Origin: Niallia sp. Man26
GTDB taxonomy: Bacteria; Bacillota; Bacilli; Bacillales; Cytobacillaceae
Direction of reading: 5' to 3'
NCBI RefSeq assembly: GCF_022049065.2
Contig: NZ_CP095744.1
Location: 620,001-684,000, forward strand
Length of the DNA stretch: 64,000 nucleotides
This document shows positions 47,054-55,991 of this stretch, piece by piece. A program made the position numbers and the translations under genes. How positions within the stretch are numbered: the first letter of the stretch is position 1; each line of letters opens with the position of its first letter. The notes beneath the pieces are model-generated. The model was given only the letters and a program-made list of their open reading frames with translations. It was not told the origin of the DNA and made no database searches.

Positions 47054-48007
47054 ATGGGCGGATATATTATAAGACGGCTTTTGTCACTCATTCCCGTACT
47101 GTTAGTCGTTGCTGTCGTTGTTTTTCTAATCATCCATATAACGCCAGGTAACCCTGCCATGATTATTTTAGGAGAAGGTGCAACTCCTGAGCAAATAGCA
47201 GAACTTAATCAAAAACTCGGTCTTGATAAACCGTTGTTGGCTCAATTTTTCATTTGGCTCACTAATATCGCACAAGGTGATCTTGGCACTTCTTATTTTC
47301 TCGGAAAGCCAGTTCTTACAGCATTTTTGGAAAATGCCGGTCCGACGCTTTCTCTCGCTGTTCTTTCCCAACTTATCGGTGTCAGCATCGCCCTTTTATT
47401 TGGGATAACTGCAGCTAAAAACCAAGGACGGGTTAAAGATGATTTGATTTCCGGAACTAGTTTAATCGGAATTTCGATACCTAGCTTTCTATTAGGCTCA
47501 TTTCTGATTATGATTTTTGCGGTTCAGCTGAAAATCCTGCCAGTATCAGGCTATGCTCCTTTAAGTCAAGGAATCTGGGAGCATCTAAAGTATCTTATTT
47601 TGCCTTCGATAACTCTTGGAACGATTCAAGCCGCACTTATTACGAGAATGACAAGGTCCTCCCTTCTTGATACTTTATCGGAAAATTTCATCAAGACAGC
47701 AAAGGCGAAAGGTGTCAGTGAAAAGGCCATTTTGTTAAAGCATACTCTGAGGGTCGCCTTTCTCCCGATTTTAACTGTGATTGGCGAATCCTTCGCAGGG
47801 CTTGTCACTGGAGCTGCTGTTACCGAATCACTATTTAATATTCCCGGTCTTGGCCAGCTGATTGTCTCGTCCATTAATCGCCGTGATTATGCAGTCATAC
47901 AAGGAGCTGTGTTGATGATAACAGTTGTCTATGTACTGATGAACCTGCTCGTTGATTTGTTATATGCCGTAATTGATCCACGGGTTCGGAATTCTTATCA
48001 AGTCTAA
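47054..48007 (+). CDS. Peptide-type ABC permease 1 (DppB-like)
   Basis: A 317-residue permease of the DppB/OppB family with about six helices. The family start GGYIIRRLLSLIPVLLVV, the ITPGNPAMIILGEGATPEQI segment (cited in part) and the coupling loop FIKTAKAKGVSEKAI are visible. It forms a heterodimer with the product of the next gene. GAAAGGAAG precedes the ATG. Confidence 0.92.
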   Translation: MGGYIIRRLLSLIPVLLVVAVVVFLIIHITPGNPAMIILGEGATPEQIAELNQKLGLDKPLLAQFFIWLTNIAQGDLGTSYFLGKPVLTAFLENAGPTLSLAVLSQLIGVSIALLFGITAAKNQGRVKDDLISGTSLIGISIPSFLLGSFLIMIFAVQLKILPVSGYAPLSQGIWEHLKYLILPSITLGTIQAALITRMTRSSLLDTLSENFIKTAKAKGVSEKAILLKHTLRVAFLPILTVIGESFAGLVTGAAVTESLFNIPGLGQLIVSSINRRDYAVIQGAVLMITVVYVLMNLLVDLLYAVIDPRVRNSYQV

Positions 48008-48021
48008 GAAAGGAGAAAAAC

Positions 48022-48924
48022 ATGTCAGAAACCACGAAAGTACTAGTTAATAAGCCATTAACCAGCAGAAAAACAGTCAAAAAAAAGAGCCGGTTTTTTT
48101 CCAACAGATTGCTGCTTACGGGAAGTATTCTGCTAACTATAACTACTCTAATAGGAGTGTTCGCCTCTTTTGTTTCTCCGTACGAGATTTTAGAAATCGA
48201 CCCAAAAAACCGCTTAGCTGCACCGTCTAATGCCCATTGGTTTGGGACCGATAATTTTGGAAGAGATGTGTTCAGCAGGACGATGTACGGTGTTCGAATC
48301 TCCTTAATGATTGGAGTAACTGTAACCTTAATCGCTTCTGGTATTGGTCTGACTGTCGGGCTGCTAGCTTCCTATTACAAGCTGCTCGATCATATTTTTA
48401 TGCGGATATGTGACGGGTTGTTTGCTTTTCCGTCTATTCTGCTGGCGATTGCGATTATGTCTGCCCTTGGACCCAAATCAATTAATGTTATCATCGCCCT
48501 TGTTCTTGTCTTCATCCCTTCTATAGCAAGGATTGTCAGGGCTGCTGCCTTAGTTGTGAAGGAAAAGGTTTTTATTGAGGCATTACAAGCACAAGGAGCG
48601 AGTTCATTGCGAATTCTCTTTTTGCATATTGCTCCAAATATCCTTGCTCCGCTCATTGTACAAGTGACATTTGTCTTTGCTGTCACTATTTTAACGGAAG
48701 CATCACTCAGCTTTCTTGGTGCTGGTATTCCTGCTCCCCTGCCAAGCCTCGGCAATATGCTTTATGATGGGAAGCTTGCTATATACAATGCTTGGTGGAT
48801 GACCGTATTTCCCGGCCTGTTCATCATACTAATCGTGCTTGGACTCAACCTGTTCGGTGATGGCTTACGAGATCATCTTGATCCAAAAAGCAAACAAACT
48901 GTGAGGAGGAGGAAAAGAAAATGA
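48022..48924 (+). CDS. Peptide-type ABC permease 2 (DppC-like)
   Basis: A 300-residue permease of the DppC/OppC family. It has a basic cytoplasmic N-terminus, LAAPSNAHWFGTDNFGRDVFSR (cited in part, the family hallmark), a coupling loop FIEALQAQGAS, and six helices. It follows its partner by 14 bases, with AAAGGAG before the ATG. The last codons overlap the next gene by four bases. Confidence 0.92.
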   Translation: MSETTKVLVNKPLTSRKTVKKKSRFFSNRLLLTGSILLTITTLIGVFASFVSPYEILEIDPKNRLAAPSNAHWFGTDNFGRDVFSRTMYGVRISLMIGVTVTLIASGIGLTVGLLASYYKLLDHIFMRICDGLFAFPSILLAIAIMSALGPKSINVIIALVLVFIPSIARIVRAAALVVKEKVFIEALQAQGASSLRILFLHIAPNILAPLIVQVTFVFAVTILTEASLSFLGAGIPAPLPSLGNMLYDGKLAIYNAWWMTVFPGLFIILIVLGLNLFGDGLRDHLDPKSKQTVRRRKRK

Positions 48925-49928
48925 GCCAGGTGCTGCCATTGCTTAAAATCGAGGACTTGCAAGTGGACTTTGCCACACATCAAGGAGAGGTCTCGGCTAT
49001 TGACGGTGTTTCATTCGAACTGGAGGAAGGTGAAATATTAGGTGTTGTCGGGGAATCCGGCTGCGGAAAAAGCGTGACAGCAGAAGCCATACTCCAGCTG
49101 CTCGATGAAGACAGCACCTTTTATAATGGAAAGATTATGTTTAACGGGGAAAACCTTTTGGAGTATGACAAGAAAAAGATGGAGAAGCTGCGCGGCAATG
49201 ATATTGCGATGATATTTCAAGATCCCATGTCCTCACTGAATCCTGTAATGCCTATCGGCAAGCAAATCGCAGAATCAATTCGGATTCATCAATCTGCCAC
49301 AAAAAAAGAGGCATACCAAAAAGCTGTCGAACTGCTGAAGCTCACTGGAATCCCTTCCCCTGAACAAAGGGCAAAGGAATACCCTCATGAACTTTCCGGC
49401 GGGATGCGGCAGCGGGTTATGATTGCCATGGCGTTATCATGCCAGCCTAAGCTGTTGATTGCTGATGAGCCGACAACTGCATTGGATGTAACTATTCAGG
49501 CACAAATTCTTGAATTAATTACTTCTTTTCAGAAACAGCTGAATATGGGGATTATCCTCATAACCCACGACTTTGGTGTGATTGCCAATATGTGTACAAA
49601 AGTCGCTGTGATGTATTTAGGGCAGGTAATTGAAGAAACAGATGTGCAGACTCTTTTCAAACAGCCCTTTCATCCTTATACAATTGGTTTAATGAAGTCT
49701 GTGCCTCAAATTGAGGGTGAACGAGTTGATTATTTACACAGCATTGCGGGCACTGTTCCTTCCCTGTTTCAAATTCCAAAAGGCTGCCGGTTCGCACCGC
49801 GATGCAAGTATGCAACAAGCAGATGCGAAAGTAAAATGCCTCTTTTAGAAACAGTCGCAAAAAACCACCGTGTCCGCTGCTGGCATTATGATGAGGTAAA
49901 GAAAGGAGACACACTGTATGCAGACTGA
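48921..49928 (+). CDS. Peptide-type ABC ATPase 1 (DppD-like)
   Basis: A 335-residue ATPase of the OppD/DppD type. Walker A GESGCGKS is near residue 44, the signature LSGGMRQR comes before Walker [13 protein letters not shown], and the C-terminal extension holds the Cys cluster [15 protein letters not shown] seen in peptide ATPases, which may bind an iron-sulfur centre. The ATG overlaps the permease stop (ATGA). GAGGAGGAGG precedes it. Confidence 0.93.
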   Translation: MSQVLPLLKIEDLQVDFATHQGEVSAIDGVSFELEEGEILGVVGESGCGKSVTAEAILQLLDEDSTFYNGKIMFNGENLLEYDKKKMEKLRGNDIAMIFQDPMSSLNPVMPIGKQIAESIRIHQSATKKEAYQKAVELLKLTGIPSPEQRAKEYPHELSGGMRQRVMIAMALSCQPKLLIADEPTTALDVTIQAQILELITSFQKQLNMGIILITHDFGVIANMCTKVAVMYLGQVIEETDVQTLFKQPFHPYTIGLMKSVPQIEGERVDYLHSIAGTVPSLFQIPKGCRFAPRCKYATSRCESKMPLLETVAKNHRVRCWHYDEVKKGDTLYAD

Positions 49929-50910
49929 GCAAACCTTAAACAGAGGAAAACCGATCCTTCAAGTGAAAAATTTGCAGAAATATTATCCTGTGAGAACTTC
50001 GTTAGGAAAAACAAAAGCCTTTATTAAAGCAGTCGAAGACCTTTCTTTTGACATTTACGAGGGTGAAACGTTCGGATTAGTAGGTGAGTCAGGCTGTGGA
50101 AAAAGCACTGCAGGAAGAACGCTCTTAAAGCTTGTCGAGCCGACAAATGGCGAGGTGCTTTATCGGAATAAAGATATTTTCAAGCTGAAAAAATCCGCTT
50201 TAAAATATGTGCGCAAAGAGCTGCAAATGATTTTTCAGGATCCTCATACCTCATTGGATCCACGAAAAAAAGTCGGCTATTCTATTGAGGAATCACTGGC
50301 GATTTATAAGATAGGAGCAAAGCAGGAACGAAAGAACCTAGCATTAGAGATATTAAAAAAGGTGGGATTTAATGAAGAACATTACAGTCGGTATCCACAT
50401 GAATTCTCCGGCGGCCAAAGACAGCGTATTGGTATTGCCCGGTCGCTAGTCCTTGAGCCAAAGTTAATCATTTGTGATGAGCCAGTTTCCGCCTTAGATG
50501 TTTCTATCCAGGCACAAATTGTTAATCTGTTAAAAAGCCTGCAAAAAGAGCTGAACTTGTCCTATTTATTTATCTCTCATGATCTTAGTGTTGTCAGACA
50601 TATCGCAGATAAAGTTGGAGTTATGTACTTAGGCAACCTTGTCGAACAAGCTCCTACAGAGGAATTATTTACAGACCCATTGCACCCATATACTAAATCA
50701 TTAATTTCAGCAGTCCCACTGTTAAATCCAGAGAGCAAACGAGAAAAAATGGTGATAAAGGGAGAGATCCCCTCCCCTCTTAATCCGCCGTCAGGCTGTG
50801 TATTTCACACTAGATGCCCAGTCGCCTTCGATCGCTGCAAAACAGAAGTACCGAAAAATATACAGGTACAAACGGAACGGACTGTGAAATGTCATTTGTA
50901 CGAAGGATAA
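49918..50910 (+). CDS. Peptide-type ABC ATPase 2 (DppF-like)
   Basis: A 330-residue ATPase of the OppF/DppF type with Walker [10 protein letters not shown], signature FSGGQRQR, Walker B LIICDEPVSALD and the C-terminal Cys motif CVFHTRCPVAFDRC. It overlaps the preceding ATPase gene by 11 bases, with AAAGGAGACAC as its site. Together the five genes make one complete importer. No terminator lies directly behind it. Confidence 0.93.
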   Translation: MQTEQTLNRGKPILQVKNLQKYYPVRTSLGKTKAFIKAVEDLSFDIYEGETFGLVGESGCGKSTAGRTLLKLVEPTNGEVLYRNKDIFKLKKSALKYVRKELQMIFQDPHTSLDPRKKVGYSIEESLAIYKIGAKQERKNLALEILKKVGFNEEHYSRYPHEFSGGQRQRIGIARSLVLEPKLIICDEPVSALDVSIQAQIVNLLKSLQKELNLSYLFISHDLSVVRHIADKVGVMYLGNLVEQAPTEELFTDPLHPYTKSLISAVPLLNPESKREKMVIKGEIPSPLNPPSGCVFHTRCPVAFDRCKTEVPKNIQVQTERTVKCHLYEG

Positions 50911-50950
50911 ATAATGAAGTTAATATGGATATTAATATATTAAATATAAG

Positions 50951-50980
50951 TTGACAGGTAGGAATTGTGTGTTTTATAAT
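50951..50980 (+). promoter_or_regulatory. Strong promoter with embedded GTAGGAATT
   Basis: A perfect TTGACA (50951-50956), an 18-base spacer and a perfect TATAAT (50975-50980). GTAGGAATT (50958-50966) fills the spacer, an ideal place for a repressor. Transcription then runs into a hairpin at 51031 before the exporter gene. Confidence 0.75.
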
Positions 50981-51030
50981 CATCTTAATTTAGAAAATTA
51001 AAAAATCGGCAAGCTGATCGGAACACCGAA

Positions 51031-51081
51031 GGCGTAACCTTTATTGCAATTACTGCATATATAGGATTACGCCCTTTTTTT
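51031..51081 (+). terminator. Leader terminator before the TauE/SafE gene
   Basis: GGCGTAA and TTACGCC close a long hairpin with an inner GCAA/TTGC-like part, followed by CTTTTTTTAT. Because a strong promoter lies only about 60 bases upstream, it may be an attenuator for the exporter, or it may simply end the importer operon. Confidence 0.7.
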
Positions 51082-51112
51082 ATACTTTCAATAATATTAA
51101 GGGGTATTGAAC

Positions 51113-52003
51113 ATGAAAAAATTGATTATTTTTGCATTTATCGGCCTGTTGGCACAATTGATTGATGGATCATTAGGAATGGCTTACGGAGTTACATCGT
51201 CGTCGCTCTTGCTTACTTTCGGAATCGCACCTGCTGTTGCTTCTGCATCTGTTCACTTAGCGGAAGTCGTCACTACAGCTGCTTCTGGGGCATCGCATAT
51301 TAAGTTTGGCAATGTCGATAAGCAAACAGTCTATCGTTTGATTATTCCAGGCTCAATCGGGGCTTTCTTAGGGGCAACTTTTTTAAGCAATCTGCCAGGT
51401 GACTTAGCAAAACCTTATATCTCCTTGTTCCTATTATTACTAGGACTATATGTGTTAGTACGTTTCTTATTTAACTTCCGTCCCTCTGAAGAAAAAAAGA
51501 GCTTATCACTAAGCCGCAAGCAATCCATTCCGCTAGGACTAATCGCTGGGTTTGCAGATGCGACAGGCGGCGGCGGCTGGGGTCCGATAGCAACACCAGT
51601 TTTGCTATCCAAGAAGGGGATCAGCCCGCGTAAAGTGGTTGGAACTGTTGATACAAGTGAGTTCGCCATTGCAGTATCTGCAACATTAGGATTTTTCATT
51701 TCCTTAGGCTGGGAACAGGTTAACTGGCTGTGGGTAGGTGCCTTGATGATCGGCGGCATAATCGCCGCACCAATCGCAGCATGGCTTGTCCGCAAGCTGC
51801 ATGCCCAGCTGATGGGTGTTCTGGTTGGTGGATTTATCATATTGGTGAATGCTCGCACACTCTTGACTTCATGGATTACTAATGAAGCTGCCTATCCATA
51901 TATATATGCTGCCATTATTGTAGTGTGGGTAATATCTATCATTTATGCTGTAAACAAAGTTAAAGCTTATAAGAAACAAAGCAATACTAATATTTCTGCA
52001 TAA
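51113..52003 (+). CDS. TauE/SafE-family sulfite or sulfonate exporter
   Basis: A 296-residue membrane protein with about eight helices of the TauE/SafE family. Visible motifs are GLLAQLIDGSLGMAYGVTSSS (cited in part) and GFADATGGGGWGPIATPVLL, with two related halves. Family members export sulfite, sulfonates or other organic anions. Beside a monooxygenase that may release sulfite, an export role is plausible. I start at ATG 51113 after AAGGGG; TTG at 51107 is two codons earlier and less likely. It has its own strong promoter and terminator. Confidence 0.88.
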   Translation: MKKLIIFAFIGLLAQLIDGSLGMAYGVTSSSLLLTFGIAPAVASASVHLAEVVTTAASGASHIKFGNVDKQTVYRLIIPGSIGAFLGATFLSNLPGDLAKPYISLFLLLLGLYVLVRFLFNFRPSEEKKSLSLSRKQSIPLGLIAGFADATGGGGWGPIATPVLLSKKGISPRKVVGTVDTSEFAIAVSATLGFFISLGWEQVNWLWVGALMIGGIIAAPIAAWLVRKLHAQLMGVLVGGFIILVNARTLLTSWITNEAAYPYIYAAIIVVWVISIIYAVNKVKAYKKQSNTNISA

Positions 52004-52014
52004 AAAGGAAACAG

Positions 52015-52054
52015 CCATCCCTTGTATCGTCATATGATTCAAGGGATGTTATTT
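52015..52054 (+). terminator. Terminator of the TauE/SafE gene
   Basis: CATCCCTTG and CAAGGGATG form nine-base arms followed by TTATTTTATT. Confidence 0.85.
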
Positions 52055-52128
52055 TATTATCATGCGCTATTCAAAAAATGATAAATCAACCTATTCGTTT
52101 AGCACTTCACTCCTTATAAAGCAGAATT

Positions 52129-52144
52129 ATGTTAACGTTAACAT
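52129..52144. promoter_or_regulatory. Orphan 16-base palindrome (LacI-family-like operator)
   Basis: ATGTTAACGTTAACAT is a perfect palindrome. Its core TGTTAACGTTAACA fits the LacI-family/cre pattern TGnnAnCGnTnnCA. It lies between convergent genes, just past the uronate-dehydrogenase-like gene, so no obvious promoter uses it. The owner may be CcpA or a pectin regulator such as KdgR. Confidence 0.6.
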
Positions 52145-52164
52145 TTTCTGCATGAAAAATAGTC

Positions 52165-52923
52165 TTAGTTTCTTTTTAAAATATCTGCTGCATTGGACTG
52201 TGAAAGAAATCCAAGCTGTTTCCATGCGTTTTCTGTTGACCATGGTTTATGAGGATTTTCTGAAACACCATAGTAGGTACCATATCTTACTGTTGACTCA
52301 AGGGCCAAGTCAAAAAGCTGGACCGCATCTTCATGGGTTAGCAAGGTTCTGTGCAAACGATCATTTTCTTCTACAGCTTGAATTTCGTCTGGATGTACAC
52401 TTCCAATTCGTAAATTAATTACCGAAAGATTATTTTCAGGCTGATGTGTAAGAATATGGCCAATATTTTCGGAAGCAAGCTTTAGAACGCCGTATAGTCC
52501 ATTCGAGTAAGGATAATCCGCTGTTGTAATTTCCCTTCCTAACCTTGAAAAACCATCTTTCTCATAATAATCTGTCGTATGATTGCTGCTCGCATAGACT
52601 ACCTTAGGAATTCCTAACGTAATTGCAGCCTGCATAACATAAAACGAAGCCATAAAGTGAATTTTCGTCATATCATTAAACTCATCTACATTCTTTAAGT
52701 CATTATGAGATTTAATCGTTAGTAAATTAATCAATGCATCTGAATCTTTGGGAATGCTGTGAAGGAGCGATTCGTAATCTGTTGCATTTACCTCTACGAA
52801 ATCAACTGCATGTTCAGGTGCCTTTTTATCAAGTATGACAATCTTGTATTTGCTGCGCAGACCTTGATATAAAATCGACCCAATTGTCCCAGCACCGCCA
52901 ATAATGGTAACTTTCTTTTTCAT
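52165..52923 (-). CDS. Uronate-dehydrogenase-like NAD-dependent oxidoreductase
   Basis: A 252-residue extended-SDR protein. The NAD motif GGAGTIG is at 9-15, ASSNH at 111-115, and Tyr144/Lys148 form the YxxxK pair. The SSNHxxxxY segment is characteristic of uronate dehydrogenases, which oxidise galacturonate or glucuronate to the aldarolactone. It sits beside the pectin locus on the same strand, though a terminator at 53014 separates it from GH43. That context supports galacturonate as substrate; a general NAD-dependent epimerase is the alternative. GGAGGAG precedes the ATG. Confidence 0.7.
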   Translation of the reverse strand: MKKKVTIIGGAGTIGSILYQGLRSKYKIVILDKKAPEHAVDFVEVNATDYESLLHSIPKDSDALINLLTIKSHNDLKNVDEFNDMTKIHFMASFYVMQAAITLGIPKVVYASSNHTTDYYEKDGFSRLGREITTADYPYSNGLYGVLKLASENIGHILTHQPENNLSVINLRIGSVHPDEIQAVEENDRLHRTLLTHEDAVQLFDLALESTVRYGTYYGVSENPHKPWSTENAWKQLGFLSQSNAADILKRN

Positions 52924-53013
52924 TATTCTCCTCCATTAAATTAAGCCTAGTAATATTTACTACTTCTATATAAAAAGATATCCATCAGGCAGAATAATAA
53001 ACATTGTGAATAC

Positions 53014-53051
53014 AAAAAAGAGAAGTAATTTGCTAGTGCAATCACTTCTCT
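53014..53051 (-). terminator. Terminator of the pectin operon
   Basis: AGAGAAGT and ACTTCTCT, with inner pairing through ATTGC/GCAAAT, form a strong stem on the minus strand followed by TTTTTTG. Confidence 0.88.
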
Positions 53052-53069
53052 CTTACTCCTCTAAAACTA

Positions 53070-54635
53070 TTAGCTATCCAATACAACATACTCAAAGTAA
53101 GCAAAATCTGCATAAGAGCTCGCTTTTCGGTCCATATCATGGACAGCAATCCCGACAAAGTTCCCGGTAAATCCTCCAGATAGGAACATCACATCTTGGG
53201 CTGCTCCGATTTCCTGCCAAGCAGAGATATGTTCCATACGATAATAAAAATTAGCAACAGGTCCATTCACTTCCACCTTAAGCTCTACCTCTCCTTGTTC
53301 AAGCTTTACAATCACTGGATTTAAAGTAAATTCGCCATCTGCGCATTTCATTAAGCGAATGACGAGGCCGTGTGTTTCATCAAATGTTAAGTAGGCATAC
53401 AAATAATTAGTATCGTTGAGATACAAGAGTAAACCTGCCATTTGGTTATATGTTTTTGGAGTGTAGTCTAACTTTGTTTCAGCGCTAAAATGAAAATCCT
53501 TTTGGCGGACGGCGAGTATATGATGCTCAAATAAGGATTGAATCGAGTCACCAGAGGACATTCGTAAATACCCATTACGGCTCTTTACATCGCACCATGT
53601 TTCATCTGCCAAAATCCGCAGTGTATTCCATTCTTTATCGAGATTACCGTTAAAATCATCTTTAAAATCGGTATTTTTTCTTTGTTCTACTTCATTTAGA
53701 GTAACGATTTCTGTTTCTAACAACGGACCATTGCCGCCATCTGCTAATCGCAGCCAGCCGTCTTTTGTCCAATAAACCTCCTGGATGGCAGTTTCGCGTC
53801 CCAATATAGCGGCATTTCCTTGCAGGGGCCGCGTACATAAATAGATCATATACCATTCTCCTGTTGGCGTTTGAACGATGCTGCCATGACCTGAACACTG
53901 CAAGGGGGAGTCTGGTTTATCCCTTGCTGTCAGCATCGGATAATGAGGATCCACCTCATATGGACCTGTAATTTCCTTCGATCTGCATACTGTCACAGCA
54001 TGGCCTGACCCTGTACCCCCTTCTGCGGTAATTAAATAGTAATAATCACCATGATGGTAAAGATGAGGCGCTTCTGTTTTAGCCAATTCTGTGCCATCAA
54101 AAATTTTATAAACAGGTCCTATTAATGCTTGATTCTCACTATCATATTCTTGCATCACAATTCCTGCTGATTTATTTCCGGTTGTCATGCGATAATCCCA
54201 AATTTCATTTAACAACCACTTCCGTCCATCTGCATCATGGTATAAGGATGGATCAAAACCGCTGCTGTTTAAATATACTGGCTTCGACCAAGGCCCTTCA
54301 ATACTTGGGGCAGTAATTAAATAATTGTGAGAATCTTTAAATGGCCGCTTCGTACTTTTCACATCTGTATAGAGGAGATAAAATAATCCCTTATCATAAC
54401 TAATTTGCGGAGCCCAGATACTTCCGTTTTGGGGGTTTCCCCGTAAATCGACTTGATAGGTTAAAATATCTGTCTTATGCTCCCAATTGACTAAATCCTT
54501 TGATTGATAGATACGTACTCCCGGCAGCCATTCAAATGAAGAAACAGCAATATAATAAGTATCCTCGACCTTCAGGACATTAGGGTCTGGATTAAACCCG
54601 GGCAATATTGGATTTTTGACTTTTGATCGATACAT
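53070..54635 (-). CDS. GH43 beta-xylosidase/arabinofuranosidase
   Basis: A 521-residue family-43 glycosidase. The five-bladed propeller begins with ILPGFNPDPNVLKVEDTYY (cited in part, containing the catalytic Asp in NPDP), with SFEWLPGVRI and GFDPSLYHDADG. A C-terminal beta-sandwich of the GH43_C2 type follows from about residue 330. It has no signal peptide, so it acts on imported oligosaccharides, removing xylose or arabinose from decorated pectin fragments. I start at ATG 54635 because AAGGAG lies six bases upstream; the ATG at 54653 would begin in that site. It overlaps the preceding gene by 44 bases. Confidence 0.9.
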   Translation of the reverse strand: MYRSKVKNPILPGFNPDPNVLKVEDTYYIAVSSFEWLPGVRIYQSKDLVNWEHKTDILTYQVDLRGNPQNGSIWAPQISYDKGLFYLLYTDVKSTKRPFKDSHNYLITAPSIEGPWSKPVYLNSSGFDPSLYHDADGRKWLLNEIWDYRMTTGNKSAGIVMQEYDSENQALIGPVYKIFDGTELAKTEAPHLYHHGDYYYLITAEGGTGSGHAVTVCRSKEITGPYEVDPHYPMLTARDKPDSPLQCSGHGSIVQTPTGEWYMIYLCTRPLQGNAAILGRETAIQEVYWTKDGWLRLADGGNGPLLETEIVTLNEVEQRKNTDFKDDFNGNLDKEWNTLRILADETWCDVKSRNGYLRMSSGDSIQSLFEHHILAVRQKDFHFSAETKLDYTPKTYNQMAGLLLYLNDTNYLYAYLTFDETHGLVIRLMKCADGEFTLNPVIVKLEQGEVELKVEVNGPVANFYYRMEHISAWQEIGAAQDVMFLSGGFTGNFVGIAVHDMDRKASSYADFAYFEYVVLDS

Positions 54636-55053
54636 AATCTGCTCCTTCTCCATTCTTTATTTTTCTAAATAAACATAAGCTTGCAGCTATAAAAAAGAGA
54701 AAAGCTAATGGGAAAGCAATAAATTGGGTTCCAATTAAAGTTGTCAGACCGGCTGCCAAATAAAGAAAAGCTGCCCACTTAGGATACCTGTTTTTCCAGA
54801 TGCATACTGTCGCTGGTAAAGTTAAACTAAGCACAATCAATACGGTAACGCCAAACCATACAGCCAGTGCTTTCACTGCTGTGAAACTCTCAGACAGATA
54901 GTTCGTTGAAACATCCTCCTGCAGAATTGGAAAGACTGTGTCTGCAAAAGTTTTTTCCTCCATGGTCGTAATGGTTAAGGAAAAACCGCCCAAAAGAATG
55001 ACACAAAGAATAACACCTGCCAAGCCAATGATTACTTCCCATTTTCGCTTCAT
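54592..55053 (-). CDS. DUF4064-like membrane protein in the pectin operon
   Basis: A 153-residue membrane protein with four helices (about 6-26, 62-84, 94-110, 114-128) and an extracellular loop after the first. The opening KRKWEVIIGLAGVILCV resembles DUF4064. Its role is unknown, and a membrane protein among cytoplasmic hydrolases is unexpected. AAAGGG precedes the ATG. Its 3-prime end overlaps the GH43 start by 44 bases in another frame, so the two are translationally coupled. Confidence 0.65.
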   Translation of the reverse strand: MKRKWEVIIGLAGVILCVILLGGFSLTITTMEEKTFADTVFPILQEDVSTNYLSESFTAVKALAVWFGVTVLIVLSLTLPATVCIWKNRYPKWAAFLYLAAGLTTLIGTQFIAFPLAFLFFIAASLCLFRKIKNGEGADYVSIKSQKSNIARV

Positions 55054-55067
55054 TCTTCAAACCCTTT

Positions 55068-55991
55068 CTATTCCATAAAATTAATCCAATCCAACATGAC
55101 TAACTCTTTTTTAGAGTAATAGATATTTTTATATTCTTTAAACATAACCGTTTTTCGGTTGTGATGATTATCCCAATCATCCCATCTCGTTGGATGAATA
55201 TGTGCGCCGATACGACAATTGGCAAAAGTAGTTTTTGCAAACGAACGCCATGGTCTTCCTAAAAACACATTTGCAACGTCTTCTTCCCCTGTTAAATAAC
55301 AGTGTTCAAAATGGAACCCCTTCTTGCCTTCAGGAGTGGAGGCTGCCGTTATAAAGCCTTCGGCGTTATTCGGCCTTCTTAATGATTTAATTTCACAGCT
55401 TTGAAATACCGCTGCACCACCGCCAAAGATAAAATCGACTGTACCCTCGATATAACAATCGCTAAAATGACAGCTGTGCTCATCTAAAGATGTTTTGATT
55501 TCAGGAGTGGAGAATAATTGTCCGTTCTTTTGCAGGGGCGGCAATGGCCCGAGACAAATCGTGTCCTGATAACCTCTAAAAGAACAACTCTTGAACATAA
55601 CATTAGTTCCTTCATTATAGAGAGCTACCGCCTGCCCCACCTTCTCTCCTGGTCCTGCATTATTAATCATGTCAATATTTTCGATTGCTATATTAGATCC
55701 ATTGATAAAAAAAGTGGCTGTTTGAAAGGTTCCTATTTCCTGCTGCTGCTCATTTTTTTGTAAGGCAAACCGATTGCCAATAATTCTTACCGTTCCAACA
55801 CCAATTATGGAAATGTCTGATTGATACAGAAGGATGTTTTCATAATAGTCTCCACTCAAAACCGTTAGCTCAAATGGTCCTTGTTCATCCTGCCAATAAT
55901 CTAATGCAGATTGAATACAGGAAAAATCACAAAATTCATTTCTGCCAACAATTAACCTCTTTAAAGATGTTTCTTTAAGAACTTTTTCCAT
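55068..55991 (-). CDS. Intracellular CE8 pectin methylesterase
   Basis: A 307-residue pectinesterase with the CE8 parallel beta-helix motifs: GQAVAL (Gln120), YQDT (Asp143), the nucleophile Asp186 in VDFIFG, and LGRPWR (Arg246). It removes methyl esters from galacturonan. There is no signal peptide, unlike most pectinesterases, so it should demethylate imported oligogalacturonides. It overlaps the esterase gene upstream by 31 bases, with GAGATGAGGG as a possible site. A His/Trp-rich C-terminal part (HPTRWDDWDNHH) follows the catalytic core. Confidence 0.9.
   Translation of the reverse strand: MEKVLKETSLKRLIVGRNEFCDFSCIQSALDYWQDEQGPFELTVLSGDYYENILLYQSDISIIGVGTVRIIGNRFALQKNEQQQEIGTFQTATFFINGSNIAIENIDMINNAGPGEKVGQAVALYNEGTNVMFKSCSFRGYQDTICLGPLPPLQKNGQLFSTPEIKTSLDEHSCHFSDCYIEGTVDFIFGGGAAVFQSCEIKSLRRPNNAEGFITAASTPEGKKGFHFEHCYLTGEEDVANVFLGRPWRSFAKTTFANCRIGAHIHPTRWDDWDNHHNRKTVMFKEYKNIYYSKKELVMLDWINFME

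Noticed and set aside
52062..52418. 118-codon plus-strand ORF
   Set aside because: It is mostly antisense to the uronate-dehydrogenase-like gene and has no ribosome site.
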